DNA of 64,000 nt from Novosphingobium sp. Chol11 (GTDB lineage Bacteria; Pseudomonadota; Alphaproteobacteria; Sphingomonadales; Sphingomonadaceae), in contig CAMDQO010000001.1 in assembly GCA_945906105.1 (NCBI GenBank), forward strand, positions 62,001 to 126,000. The letters run 5' to 3'. Below are positions 1 through 8,535 of the stretch, piece after piece; the first letter of the stretch is position 1, and the number at the start of each line of letters is the position of its first letter. A program made the position numbers and the translations under genes. Below the pieces are notes generated by a model that saw nothing but the letters and a program-made list of their open reading frames with translations, was not told where the DNA came from and ran no database searches.

Positions 1-1166
1 GCAGCCATTTCACCTTTGATCGCAATCCCGAACCCGGCGATGAAAACCGGGTTTGCTTGCCGCATCCCGAAATCTTCAGCGTGCTCGAAAAGGGCCAGCG
101 CCTGCTGGTGGATGATGGCAAGCTGAGGCTGCGGGTTATTCGCACCAGCCCGGATGAAATCCTGTGTTCGGCGGAAGTCGGCGGCGTGATCATGGATCGC
201 AAGGGGGTCAATGTCCCCGATGCGGTGGTGCCGATCCCGGCCTTGACCGAGAAAGACCGGCGCGATCTGGCCTTTGCGGTGGAGCATGGCGCAGACTGGA
301 TCGCGCTGTCTTTCGTCCAGCGGCCTGAAGATGTCGCCGAGGCGCGCCGCCTGATGGGCGGTTATGGTGCATTGCTGGCCAAGATCGAAAAGCCTGCCGC
401 GCTCGATCGGCTTGAGGAAATCATCGAGCTGTCTGATGGCATCATGGTGGCGCGCGGCGATCTGGGGGTTGAGCTCAACCCCGAAGAAGTGCCGCCGCTG
501 CAAAAGCGCATCGTTGAAGTAACCCGCCGCTCGGGCAAGCCGGTGGTGGTGGCCACGCAGATGCTCGAATCAATGATCGAAAGCCCGACACCGACCCGCG
601 CCGAAGTCTCGGACGTCGCCAATGCGGTTTATGATGGCGCCGATGCGGTGATGCTTTCGGCTGAGACTGCCGCAGGGGCATGGCCCGAAGAGGCGGTGAC
701 GATCATGGACCGCATCGCCAAGCAGGTGGAAAACGACCCCGGCTATGCCGCGCGGGTGCATTTCACCGATGTACGCCCCGATGCCACCACCGCCGATGCA
801 CTGGCTCAAGCCTGCGCGCAGATCGCCGAGACGGTGACGGTGGCGGGCATCGTTGTGTTCACCGGCTCAGGCTCGACCGCGCGTCGCGTGGCCCGCGAGC
901 GGCCGAATGTGCCAATCCTGGTGCTCACCCCCTCGCCCAAGATCGCCCGCAAGCTCGCGCTGCTGTGGGGGGTGCACGCGGTCCACACCAAGGACATCGG
1001 TTCGTTCGAGGAGATGATTGCGAAAGGCAAGCGCATGGCGTTGCGCCACGGTTTCGCCACTGCCGGTTCACGGCTGATCGCATTGGCGGGCGTTCCTTTT
1101 GGCACCCCGGGATCCACCAATTTGCTGCATGTGGTGACGCTGACGGGCAAGGAACTGGAAGAGTAG
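1..1166 (+). CDS. pyk: Pyruvate kinase, C-terminal part (5' end outside window)
   Basis: Catalyses phosphoenolpyruvate + ADP to pyruvate + ATP, the last step of lower glycolysis and Entner-Doudoroff metabolism, in the cytoplasm. The frame is open from base 3 and reads through the window edge, so the true start lies upstream. Visible family motifs are the catalytic-lysine segment [11 protein letters not shown], the metal/substrate loop [11 protein letters not shown], the MLESM segment followed by [12 protein letters not shown], and the C-terminal allosteric-type domain ending in NLLHVV. About 388 codons are present, so roughly the first 90-100 residues are missing. It converges with bioA. Family assignment is secure. 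Confidence 0.96.
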   Translation, partial: SHFTFDRNPEPGDENRVCLPHPEIFSVLEKGQRLLVDDGKLRLRVIRTSPDEILCSAEVGGVIMDRKGVNVPDAVVPIPALTEKDRRDLAFAVEHGADWIALSFVQRPEDVAEARRLMGGYGALLAKIEKPAALDRLEEIIELSDGIMVARGDLGVELNPEEVPPLQKRIVEVTRRSGKPVVVATQMLESMIESPTPTRAEVSDVANAVYDGADAVMLSAETAAGAWPEEAVTIMDRIAKQVENDPGYAARVHFTDVRPDATTADALAQACAQIAETVTVAGIVVFTGSGSTARRVARERPNVPILVLTPSPKIARKLALLWGVHAVHTKDIGSFEEMIAKGKRMALRHGFATAGSRLIALAGVPFGTPGSTNLLHVVTLTGKELEE

Positions 1167-1183
1167 GGGGTAATCCTCCCCCT
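1165..1183. terminator. Hairpin between convergent pyk and bioA
   Basis: AGGGGG (1165-1170) pairs with CCCCCT (1178-1183) around a 7-nt loop, starting inside the pyk stop codon. Neither side has a clear T-tract, so function as a bidirectional terminator is inferred from the convergent position. Confidence 0.4.
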
Positions 1184-1200
1184 GCCCTGCGGAGGGTGGT

Positions 1201-2457
1201 TTATTGCCCCGTCGCTTCCGCCAAAGCCTCATGCACCAGCGCCAAATCGTCCGGCTCGATGCAATAGGGCGGCATGACGTAGGCGGTATTGCCGAGCGGG
1301 CGGATGAGCAGATCGCGATCGCGGAAGAAGGCCAGCAGTTTAGGACCAAGCTCTGACAAGTATCCGCCGCCGCCGCCCACATAATCCACTGCAATCACAG
1401 TCCCGCATTGCCTTGGATTGGCAATACCGGGAACCTTGGCCAGCATGGCCAGCCCTTCCGCTTGCCGCGAGGCCAAATCGGCAATCCGCTCTGCCACCGG
1501 TTCCTCGCGCCACACTGCCAGATTGGCCAGCGCAGCGGCGCAGGCAATCGGGTTCGCGGTGTAGCTGGAGGAATGGTAGAAGGTCTTGGTACGGTCGGGT
1601 GAATAATGCGCGTCATAGACCGCCTCGCTGGCCATGGTGACGGCGAGCGGCAGCGATCCGCCCGTCAGCCCCTTGGCAAGGCACAGGATATCGGGTGTGA
1701 TTCCGGCCTGCTGGCAAGCGAGCATGGTGCCGGTGCGGCCCCAACCGGTCATCACTTCGTCAGCGATGAACAGCACGCCGTGCGCGGCGCAGACCGCGTG
1801 CATTTGCGCGAGCACCTGCGGTGCATAGATCAGCATTCCGCCCGCGCCGAGCAGCAGCGGCTCGACAATGAAGGCGGCGGCGGATTGCGTCAGGCAGGCC
1901 AGTTCCAGTGCATCGAGCGTCGCCTGTTCGCGTCCGACGACGGGAAACGGCACCGTGCCGACATCGAACAGCAGCGGCGCATAGGCCTGGTTGAACACGC
2001 CGCGCGCGCCCAGCGACATCGCCCCGATCGTGTCGCCGTGATAGCTATGTTCCAGTACCAGAATCCGGTGACGCGGGCTTCCTTCTCTTGGACCGCGATT
2101 GGCCCAGAACCCCAGTGCCATCTTCAGCGCAACCTCGACACTGGTGGAGCCAGAATCGGAGAAAAAGACATAGGGCAGGCCCATCAGCGGAACCAGTTCA
2201 GCCGCCAACCGCTCGGCCGGTTCGTGCGTCCAGCCGGCGAAGATCAGTTGGTCAAGCTTGCCCGCCTGTTCGCGGATCGCGGCAACAATGCGCGGATGGC
2301 AGTGGCCATGCGTCGTCACCCACCACGATGAAATCGCATCGATCACCCGGCGGCCATCGGCGGTATGGAGAATCGCCCCTTCGGCATGGGTGACAAGCGG
2401 GATCGGTTCTTCCAGTCCGTGCTGGGTGAAAGGGTGCCAGACGGGGGAGCGGGTCAT
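1201..2457 (-). CDS. bioA: Adenosylmethionine-8-amino-7-oxononanoate aminotransferase
   Basis: PLP enzyme that transfers an amino group from S-adenosylmethionine to KAPA, giving DAPA in biotin synthesis. The 418-residue length fits the family. The N-terminal WHPFTQH and SSWWVTTHGHCHP segments are characteristic of BioA. The PLP aspartate is in IADEV (about D233) and the Schiff-base lysine in CLAKGLTGG (about K262). It is the last gene of the leftward yggS-bioF-bioD-bioA run, separated from bioD by 223 bp that hold a foldback repeat, so its expression may differ from the upstream genes. No bioB is seen in the window. Confidence 0.95.
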   Translation of the reverse strand: MTRSPVWHPFTQHGLEEPIPLVTHAEGAILHTADGRRVIDAISSWWVTTHGHCHPRIVAAIREQAGKLDQLIFAGWTHEPAERLAAELVPLMGLPYVFFSDSGSTSVEVALKMALGFWANRGPREGSPRHRILVLEHSYHGDTIGAMSLGARGVFNQAYAPLLFDVGTVPFPVVGREQATLDALELACLTQSAAAFIVEPLLLGAGGMLIYAPQVLAQMHAVCAAHGVLFIADEVMTGWGRTGTMLACQQAGITPDILCLAKGLTGGSLPLAVTMASEAVYDAHYSPDRTKTFYHSSSYTANPIACAAALANLAVWREEPVAERIADLASRQAEGLAMLAKVPGIANPRQCGTVIAVDYVGGGGGYLSELGPKLLAFFRDRDLLIRPLGNTAYVMPPYCIEPDDLALVHEALAEATGQ

Positions 2458-2501
2458 GCGCGGCTGGCTTTGCGTGTGCGGTGAACTGCTGCGAAATTAT
2501 T

Positions 2502-2650
2502 TTCACGCAAAGGCGCAAAGGCGCGAAGGGGTTGCGTTTGCGGCGAAGCCGCTTTCTCATTTCTATCGCGGGTATTTCCGGAAAGTTGGGCTGGCAGAGA
2601 TAGCCTGCGGCGCGAGGCAACCCCTTTGCGCCTTTGCGCCTTTGCGTGAA
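2502..2650. repeat. Foldback repeat, CGCAAAGG type, between bioD and bioA
   Basis: Two arms of about 35 bp (2502-2536 and 2616-2650) are inverted copies with one mismatch near the middle. Each arm holds tandem 8-9 bp units reading AAAGGCGC / GCGCCTTT. The spacer of about 80 bp has a small TTTCCGGAAA palindrome. Intergenic elements of this kind recur in many bacterial genomes and generate spurious reading frames with HAKAQRR-like peptides. It would form a strong hairpin in the bio transcript. The repeat is seen directly; any effect on bioA is inference. Confidence 0.85.
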
Positions 2651-2680
2651 TCCATTCAGTTCGTGCAGCCATAAACCGCC

Positions 2681-3310
2681 CTAGCATTGCAGAGCATCCA
2701 GATCGAAACCACTGGCAAATGCCTGCGCCAGCGCTTCGGTGTTCAGCGGATCGATCAGCGGCAATCGACCAAGGCGGCGGACATTGCCCGCCGCGCAGAT
2801 CACGCGCTCGCTTTCTTCGTTAGCCTCGCCGACAAAGGCCACTCCTGCCACCGCAATGTCCCGCGCCCGCAAGGCTTCGAGTGAGAGCAGGCTGTGATTG
2901 ATCGTGCCGAGCGAGGTCCGCGCGACCAGTACCACCGGCAAACGCCACAGGACGAAGAGATCGGCCATGGTTTCGGTGTCAGAAATTGGCACCAGCACTC
3001 CGCCCGCGCCTTCGACCACCAATGGGCCGTCGCTAGTCGGCAAGGATAGCCGTGCTGGATCAATCGTCACGCCGTCAATCGCGGCGGCCTGATGCGGCGA
3101 GCAAGGTGTGGTGAGGCGATAGGCTTCGGGCAAGATAGCGTCCGCGTCGAGGCCGGAAAGCCGCGCGACCACCTGGCTGTCGGTTTCGCCATCGAGACCT
3201 GCCTGCACCGGCTTCCAGTAGCGCGCCCCGAGATAGCCGGTGAGCGCAGCGGCCAGCACCGTCTTGCCGATCCCGGTATCGGTGCCGGTGATGATGAAGC
3301 GCTGGCTCAC
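2681..3310 (-). CDS. bioD: Dethiobiotin synthetase
   Basis: ATP-dependent closure of the ureido ring of dethiobiotin from DAPA and CO2. The P-loop GTDTGIGKT lies at residues 9-17, and [10 protein letters not shown] is the second conserved substrate-site segment. The 209-residue length is slightly short of the E. coli enzyme (about 225). Its start overlaps the bioF stop by 4 nt (ATGA), so translation is probably coupled. Confidence 0.94.
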   Translation of the reverse strand: MSQRFIITGTDTGIGKTVLAAALTGYLGARYWKPVQAGLDGETDSQVVARLSGLDADAILPEAYRLTTPCSPHQAAAIDGVTIDPARLSLPTSDGPLVVEGAGGVLVPISDTETMADLFVLWRLPVVLVARTSLGTINHSLLSLEALRARDIAVAGVAFVGEANEESERVICAAGNVRRLGRLPLIDPLNTEALAQAFASGFDLDALQC

Positions 3311-4425
3311 AGGGCTTGCCTTAGCGCTTCAGCCAACCCGGTGATGTCGTCCAGCGTGGCGTTAAGCGTGATGACGATGCGCAGGCGCGAAGTGCCTTCG
3401 GGCACGGTCGGCGGGCGGATGCCACGCACGTCATAGCCCGCCGCTTGCAGTCTGGCGGCCACCGCCATCGTGCGTTGATCCTCGCCCAGCACCAGCGGCA
3501 GGATCGGGGAACCATGGCACTGTGCCCCCAGCGGGCCGAGCAGCGCTTCGGCGTGGGCAATGCGTTCCCGTAGAGTTTGGCGCAGGCCATCGCCACCACG
3601 CGCAATCTCCAGCGCCGCGCGGATGATCGCAGCACTGAGCGGGGATGGCGCGGTCGAGAAGATGAAACCGCGCGCCCGGTTGATCAGGAATTGCTTCATC
3701 GCGGCTGGCCCGCAGAGCAGAGCGCCTTCGCAGCCCAGCGCCTTGCCGCAAGTGTGGAGGGTGATGATGTGGTTGCGGCCGGGCAAGGCGGCAACCAGCC
3801 CGCGCCCCTGCGGCCCGAACGCGCCCGTGGCATGGGCTTCATCGACCAGCAGCAGCGCGCCCTCAGCTTCGGCAAGCGCGGAAAATTCCGCCAGCGGGGC
3901 GAAATCGCCATCCATGGAGTAAAGCGATTCGACCGCGATCCACACTTGACCGTTGCTGCCCTGTCGTCGCCATTCCGCGATGGCCCCGGCACAGGCGGCC
4001 ACATCATTATGCGGAAGCAGTTGGAAATCGGCACGGGTCAGGCGCAGGCCTTCTTGCATCGAGGCGTGAACCAGTTCGTCAGCGAAGATCATGTCGCCAC
4101 GCTGCGGCAGGGTGGAGAGCAGCGCCGAATTGGCTCCATAGCCATTGGCAAAGAACAGCGCCGCCTCTGCGCCAAAGAACGCGGCGGCCTCTGCCTCAAG
4201 TGCCTCATGTTCCTCTGCATTGCCGCGCAGCAACCGTGATCCGCCAGAGCCCACTGCCACGCCGCGATGGAGCGCTGTGCGGGCGGCATCGGCAAGCAAG
4301 GGCGAGGCGGCAAGGCCGAGATAATCGTTGGAGGCAAAATCCACACCCTGGGTGCTGGCTAACCCACGCAACCTGCCTTTGGCGGTAAGCCGCTCCAGAT
4401 CGGCAAGCTGCGGGGCGAGACTCAC
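3307..4425 (-). CDS. bioF: 8-amino-7-oxononanoate synthase
   Basis: PLP-dependent condensation of pimeloyl-ACP/CoA with alanine to give KAPA, the first committed ring-forming step of biotin synthesis. The 372-residue protein has the alpha-oxoamine synthase features: [11 protein letters not shown] near residue 60, the PLP aspartate in [11 protein letters not shown] (about D195), and the Schiff-base lysine in TCGKALG (about K228). It overlaps yggS upstream and bioD downstream by 4 nt each, a tight operon. KBL and serine palmitoyltransferase are related, but the bioD/bioA context fixes the assignment. Confidence 0.93.
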   Translation of the reverse strand: MSLAPQLADLERLTAKGRLRGLASTQGVDFASNDYLGLAASPLLADAARTALHRGVAVGSGGSRLLRGNAEEHEALEAEAAAFFGAEAALFFANGYGANSALLSTLPQRGDMIFADELVHASMQEGLRLTRADFQLLPHNDVAACAGAIAEWRRQGSNGQVWIAVESLYSMDGDFAPLAEFSALAEAEGALLLVDEAHATGAFGPQGRGLVAALPGRNHIITLHTCGKALGCEGALLCGPAAMKQFLINRARGFIFSTAPSPLSAAIIRAALEIARGGDGLRQTLRERIAHAEALLGPLGAQCHGSPILPLVLGEDQRTMAVAARLQAAGYDVRGIRPPTVPEGTSRLRIVITLNATLDDITGLAEALRQAL

Positions 4426-5087
4426 GGCGTCCGCGCCCCGAACAACGCTGATCCGACACGGACATGCGTTGCCCCCAGCATCACCGCTGTCTCAAAATCG
4501 CTGCTCATGCCCATCGAAAGTCCCGCGAGGCCATTATCAGCTGCCAGCTTGCCCAACAGCGCGAAAAACGGCGCGGGCTCGATGCCCAGCGGGGGCACAC
4601 ACATCAGCCCGATCACCGGCACATCGGCCGCGCGCGCCTCGGCCAGCAGAGCGGGCAGATCGGCAATCGCGCAGCCGCCTTTTTGCTCCTCGGCCCCGAT
4701 GTTGACTTGTACGAAGCAAGGCACTTGCCTTGCCGCCTTGTCCATCGCCTTGCCCAGCGCGGCGATGAGGCTGGAGCGATCGAGTGAATGGATGCAATCG
4801 AACAGCTGCACCGCTTCCTCAGCCTTGCTGGACTGCAACTGCCCGATCAGGTGCAGTTGGGTGCCATTGTGTGCCGCTTTGAGCGCGGGCCATTTTGCCA
4901 CGGCTTCCTGCACCCGGTTCTCGCCAAACACGCGCTGTCCTGCGGCAATCAGCGGCTCTATCGCTTCGGCGGGATGGGTTTTGCTGACGGCAATGAGGGT
5001 GATGTCAGACACTGCACGCTGCGCCACTTTCGCGGCATGGGCGATGCGATTGTTCACACTTTCGAGCAGGGCGGCTGGCTGATCCAT
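4422..5087 (-). CDS. YggS-family PLP homeostasis protein
   Basis: Single-domain PLP-binding protein of the YggS/PROSC family, with the fold of alanine racemase N-terminal domains. The family is implicated in free-PLP homeostasis and has no established catalytic reaction. The PLP lysine is in LIAVSKTHP (about K36); FGENRVQEA and GLSMGMSSDFETAV (phosphate binding) are characteristic. At 221 residues it has the standard length. It is the first gene of the bio run; BioA and BioF downstream use PLP, which may explain the linkage (inference). Confidence 0.92.
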   Translation of the reverse strand: MDQPAALLESVNNRIAHAAKVAQRAVSDITLIAVSKTHPAEAIEPLIAAGQRVFGENRVQEAVAKWPALKAAHNGTQLHLIGQLQSSKAEEAVQLFDCIHSLDRSSLIAALGKAMDKAARQVPCFVQVNIGAEEQKGGCAIADLPALLAEARAADVPVIGLMCVPPLGIEPAPFFALLGKLAADNGLAGLSMGMSSDFETAVMLGATHVRVGSALFGARTP

Positions 5088-5127
5088 GGCGCGCTGCTAT
5101 AGCGATGCGGTGTTGAAGCGCCACCCT

Positions 5128-5649
5128 ATGATCTGGCTCATATCGGATGAGCGCAACGATGCTGTGCTGAAAAGTGCGCTCAACAACCTGCCGCGCGGAT
5201 CGGGGTTCATCTTCCGCCATTATCACCTCACCCAAGCTGAGCGCCGCCAGAGATTCAAGGCCTTGGCGCGATTGGCGCGGCGCTTTGACCATGTGGTGGT
5301 GGTGGCGGGGACTGCGAAACAGGCGCGGCGATGGGGTGCTGACGGGGCTTACGGATCGCCACACCAACTGGCGCGCGGGCCAGACTGCCTGCGCCTCACC
5401 GCCGTGCATTCATTGCGAGAGATCGGCGCAGCACAGCGCGCGCGGGCTGATGCCGTGCTGCTGTCACCAGTTTTCCAAACGCGGTCACACGCCGGCGCAA
5501 CTTCGCTCGGGACGGTTCGTTTCCTGATGATCGCGCGGCAAAGCGGACTTCCGGTGATCGCGCTGGGCGGCATGACGCCGCACCGCGCGGATCAACTGAG
5601 CGGTCACGGCTGGGCGGCCATCGACGGGCTGTACGGCAAAACGCGATGA
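5128..5649 (+). CDS. Thiamine phosphate synthase-like (ThiE/TenI) protein
   Basis: TIM-barrel protein of the thiamine phosphate synthase/TenI family. Supporting segments are IWLISDER at the N-terminus, LSPVFQTRSHAGATSLG (compare the ThiE G-P-V-F-x-T-x-T-K loop) and PVIALGGM near the C-terminus. An earlier in-frame ATG at 5086 would overlap yggS and adds 14 unconserved residues, so ATG 5128 (MIWLISDER) is preferred, giving 173 residues. That is shorter than E. coli ThiE (211), and the pyrophosphate-site residues are not all recognisable. Synthase or TenI-like role is therefore open. Only 40 bp separate it from the divergent yggS start. Confidence 0.75.
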   Translation: MIWLISDERNDAVLKSALNNLPRGSGFIFRHYHLTQAERRQRFKALARLARRFDHVVVVAGTAKQARRWGADGAYGSPHQLARGPDCLRLTAVHSLREIGAAQRARADAVLLSPVFQTRSHAGATSLGTVRFLMIARQSGLPVIALGGMTPHRADQLSGHGWAAIDGLYGKTR

Positions 5650-5677
5650 GTGGAATCGCAGGAAATCCCAAGGATTC

Positions 5678-5707
5678 TTGACGGGGAGTCACTCAAAGGC
5701 GCATTAT
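5678..5707 (+). promoter_or_regulatory. Candidate sigma70-type promoter of ftsK
   Basis: TTGACG (5678-5683), 18-nt spacer, CATTAT (5702-5707). This predicts a start near 5714 and a leader of about 20 nt carrying the ftsK ribosome-binding site (AGGGGA before ATG 5735). Seen by eye only. Confidence 0.45.
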
Positions 5708-5734
5708 GACTGTGAGACACAGGGGATAGCGTAA

Positions 5735-8095
5735 ATGGCAAGCCAGGCGATCAGCCCAAGGAGCGGCACTTCCAGAAGGCCGACGAGCAGCTCCAACTGG
5801 CGCGCGGCGCTGCGCCGTTCGTTGCGCCGTGCCAGCGAAATGGGCGCCGCGCTGCTGCTGTTTGCTGCCATGGTGTTCCTCGCGCTGGCGCTGGTTTCGT
5901 ATCATCAGACTGACCCTTCATCGTCGACTGCAGCTGGCGGAACGGTGCTCAACTGGATGGGCGCGCCCGGTGCCTGGGCCGCTGATCTTGCGCTGCTTGG
6001 CTTTGGGCCAATCTCTGTGCTGCTGCTGCCGCTGCTCTATGTCGTGGCACGCAAGCTGTGGCGGCTGGCCGATGATGTTGAAGAAGAACCAATGCCGCAC
6101 AGCTGGTGGAACAGCCTGTCAGTGCTGCTGTTGGCGATGATCCTGCTGTCAACCGTGCTCAGCCTGAGCTGGCCAGCCACTGGCAATGCCCTGCCCGCCT
6201 CGATGGGCGGACTGGCAGGCATAGTCGGCGAAAAGCTGGTGCGTGCCACGGCATCCTTGCTGCCACTTGCCGCGCAGGGCTGGGCGATCTTTGGCATGGG
6301 ATTGGTCAGCCTGCTCGTCGGAGCCGTTCTAGCGGGCCGGGTTTTCGCTATCGACTGGGCAGCACTGTTTGCTCTGCCGAACCTGCATCGCGCGCCATCA
6401 TCTGATGGCTCACAAGGGCTGCGCGTGCCACGGCTCCGCAAGTCTCGTGAGACCAAAGCTGTCACCGAGCTGGATGCTGTGGTTCCAGTAACGCGCCGTC
6501 CGCCTGAAATCACCGATCCCTCGCGGCCTGCCAGGCCTGCGCAGCTCTCTTCCGTCAGTCGGCAAGGCGATCTGTTCGACAGTTATGAGCTTCCCGGGCT
6601 CGATCTGCTGGAGGAGCCAGTTCAAAGTACCAAGCCCAAGATCGACAAGCTCAGCCTGGAACGCAATGCCCGGCTGCTCGAAACCGTGCTTGATGATTTC
6701 AACGTCAAGGGTGAGATCATGGCGGTGAGAACCGGGCCTGTGGTCACTATGTACGAGCTGGAACCTGCCCCCGGCATCAAGGCTAGTCGCGTGGTTGGCC
6801 TGGCCGATGATATTGCCCGCAATATGAGCGCGATATCGGCGCGCGTTTCGGCGATACCGGGGCGTACGGTCATGGGTATCGAGCTGCCCAATGCCGACCG
6901 GCAGATGGTGAGCTTCAAGGAACTGGTTGCCTGCGAGGCCTTTGCCGCTTCCAAGGCGATGCTGCCGATCATTCTGGGCAAAGACATTTCGGGCGAGCCG
7001 GTGGTCGCCGATCTTGCCGCCATGCCGCATCTGCTGGTGGCGGGCACGACCGGATCGGGCAAGTCGGTTGGCCTCAATACTATTCTGTTATCGCTGCTCT
7101 ACCGCCTGACCCCGGCGCAGTGCCGCCTGATCCTGATCGATCCCAAAGTACTGGAGCTTTCGGTTTACGACGATATTCCGCACCTGCTCTCACCCGTTGT
7201 CACCGAGCCTGCAAAATCAGTGCGCGCACTCAAATGGGCGGTTGAGGAGATGGAGCGTCGCTACCGGATGATGAGCGAGATCGGCGTGCGCAATATTTCC
7301 GGCTTCAATGACAAGGTCACTAACGCGATTGCCAAGGGCAAGCCGCTAGGCAAACGCATCGCCATTGGTTTCGATGCCGAGACCGGCGAAGAAGTCTATG
7401 AAGACCAGCAGTATGACTACCGCGTGCTGCCGCAGATTGTCGTCATCGTTGACGAACTGGCCGATCTTATGGTCACCGTCGGCAAGGAAATTGAAGTGCT
7501 GATCCAGCGCCTCAGCCAGAAGAGCCGCGCGGCGGGCATCCACTTGATCATGGCAACACAGCGGCCTTCGGTCGATGTCATCACCGGCGTGATCAAGGCC
7601 AACCTGCCCACCAGAATCAGCTTCGCCGTCACCAGCCGGATCGACAGCCGCACCATTCTGGGTGAGCAGGGCGCTGAACAGCTGCTGGGCAAGGGCGATA
7701 TGCTGTACAAGCCTGCGACTGATCCCGTGCGCCGCGTCCACGGCCCGTTCGTGTCCGACGACGAGGTGTTCCGTGTCGCCGAATACTGGCGCAGCCAGGG
7801 CACGCCCGAATATGTCGATTCGGTCACCGAAGAGCCCGAGGACGGCGGCTTTGGCTTTGATGATCTTGATGGCACGGCCTCGGACAATCCCGATGAGCGC
7901 AAATACCGTCAGGTCTGCCAGCTGGTGTTCGAAAGCCAGAAAGCCTCGGCCAGCTGGATCCAGCGGCAGATGGGCGTCGGCTATAACACCGCGTCGAAAT
8001 GGGTCGAGCGGATGGAAGCCGACGGCTTTGTCGGACCCGCCAACCACGTCGGACGGCGCGACATCTACCGCGACCGGGATGGTAATCCGTTGTAA
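5735..8095 (+). CDS. ftsK: DNA translocase FtsK
   Basis: Hexameric dsDNA pump at the division septum that moves the chromosome terminus and activates XerCD. The 786-residue protein has an N-terminal membrane domain with about four hydrophobic segments between residues 30 and 205, a short linker rich in Arg/Pro (about 215-285), then the RecA-like motor. Walker A is AGTTGSGKSVG near residue 438 and Walker B VVIVDELADLMV near 570. The C-terminus has the winged-helix gamma domain (YRQVCQLVFESQKASASWIQRQMGVGYNTA) that reads KOPS sites. The linker is short, typical of alphaproteobacterial and SpoIIIE-like forms. Confidence 0.97.
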   Translation: MASQAISPRSGTSRRPTSSSNWRAALRRSLRRASEMGAALLLFAAMVFLALALVSYHQTDPSSSTAAGGTVLNWMGAPGAWAADLALLGFGPISVLLLPLLYVVARKLWRLADDVEEEPMPHSWWNSLSVLLLAMILLSTVLSLSWPATGNALPASMGGLAGIVGEKLVRATASLLPLAAQGWAIFGMGLVSLLVGAVLAGRVFAIDWAALFALPNLHRAPSSDGSQGLRVPRLRKSRETKAVTELDAVVPVTRRPPEITDPSRPARPAQLSSVSRQGDLFDSYELPGLDLLEEPVQSTKPKIDKLSLERNARLLETVLDDFNVKGEIMAVRTGPVVTMYELEPAPGIKASRVVGLADDIARNMSAISARVSAIPGRTVMGIELPNADRQMVSFKELVACEAFAASKAMLPIILGKDISGEPVVADLAAMPHLLVAGTTGSGKSVGLNTILLSLLYRLTPAQCRLILIDPKVLELSVYDDIPHLLSPVVTEPAKSVRALKWAVEEMERRYRMMSEIGVRNISGFNDKVTNAIAKGKPLGKRIAIGFDAETGEEVYEDQQYDYRVLPQIVVIVDELADLMVTVGKEIEVLIQRLSQKSRAAGIHLIMATQRPSVDVITGVIKANLPTRISFAVTSRIDSRTILGEQGAEQLLGKGDMLYKPATDPVRRVHGPFVSDDEVFRVAEYWRSQGTPEYVDSVTEEPEDGGFGFDDLDGTASDNPDERKYRQVCQLVFESQKASASWIQRQMGVGYNTASKWVERMEADGFVGPANHVGRRDIYRDRDGNPL

Positions 8096-8096
8096 G

Positions 8097-8132
8097 TATT
8101 TGGCCCGCTGTGACTATTTGGGCCGCTGTCTA
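8097..8132. repeat. Imperfect 18-bp tandem duplication after ftsK
   Basis: Two adjacent 18-bp units (8097-8114, 8115-8132) share TATTTGG-CCGCTGT and match at about 14 of 18 positions. The duplication begins 1 nt after the ftsK stop codon. No function is apparent. Confidence 0.6.
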
Positions 8133-8154
8133 CTTTTAAGCTGAATATCCAAGC

Positions 8155-8239
8155 CGGACAGGCCGGACACCCCTGTCCGAGTATATTATCACGGAACTTC
8201 AGCTCTTTATCCCGAAAAGCGGACACATGCCCGCTTTTT
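8155..8239. terminator. Two hairpins downstream of ftsK
   Basis: The first hairpin pairs CGGACAG (8155-8161) with CTGTCCG (8173-8179). The second pairs AAAAGCGG (8215-8222) with CCGCTTTT (8231-8238) around an 8-nt loop. The second has an A-run on one flank and a T-run on the other, so it could terminate transcription in either direction. It is the best terminator candidate for ftsK. Confidence 0.5.
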
Positions 8240-8346
8240 GGCAGCAAAATGATCTTCAGGCTTTCAAAGAACCTGTCGATCATGCCAATTTCCGGCCTTG
8301 TAGGACAGCCCTTAGAACACCGAGCGCAAAATCTGAACCACTGGTA

Positions 8347-8461
8347 TCCTCCCCTGGAAGGGGAGGTGGCAGCCCACTTGGGCTGACGGAGGGGTGACAA
8401 CGCTGGCGTGGATACCCCTCCGACTGCCTTTCAGGCAGCCACCTCCCCCACAGGGGGAGGA
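8347..8461. repeat. Composite foldback repeat between ftsK and the S9 peptidase
   Basis: Arms of 48-49 bp (8347-8395 and 8414-8461) are inverted imperfect copies. Each contains a small hairpin (CCTCCCC...GGGGAGG) followed by GTGGCAGCC and a GGAGGGGT end. Similar intergenic elements are frequent in sphingomonads and caulobacters. The rest of the 8096-8535 gap has the tandem duplication and hairpins listed separately; I see no gene in it. Confidence 0.8.
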
Positions 8462-8535
8462 TCGAGCTGATTCACAATCCCAGCGACTAGATATAATGTC
8501 ATCGCCGCCTTAGGAATTCAGCGAACAGCGATTGC

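Noticed and set aside
2258-2687. Short frames over the bioD-bioA gap encoding HAKAQRR-like peptides
   Set aside because: These come from the CGCAAAGG foldback repeat, a known source of spurious reading frames.
8065-8400. 111-codon minus-strand frame after ftsK
   Set aside because: It lies over repeats and hairpins, has no start context and no recognisable motif.
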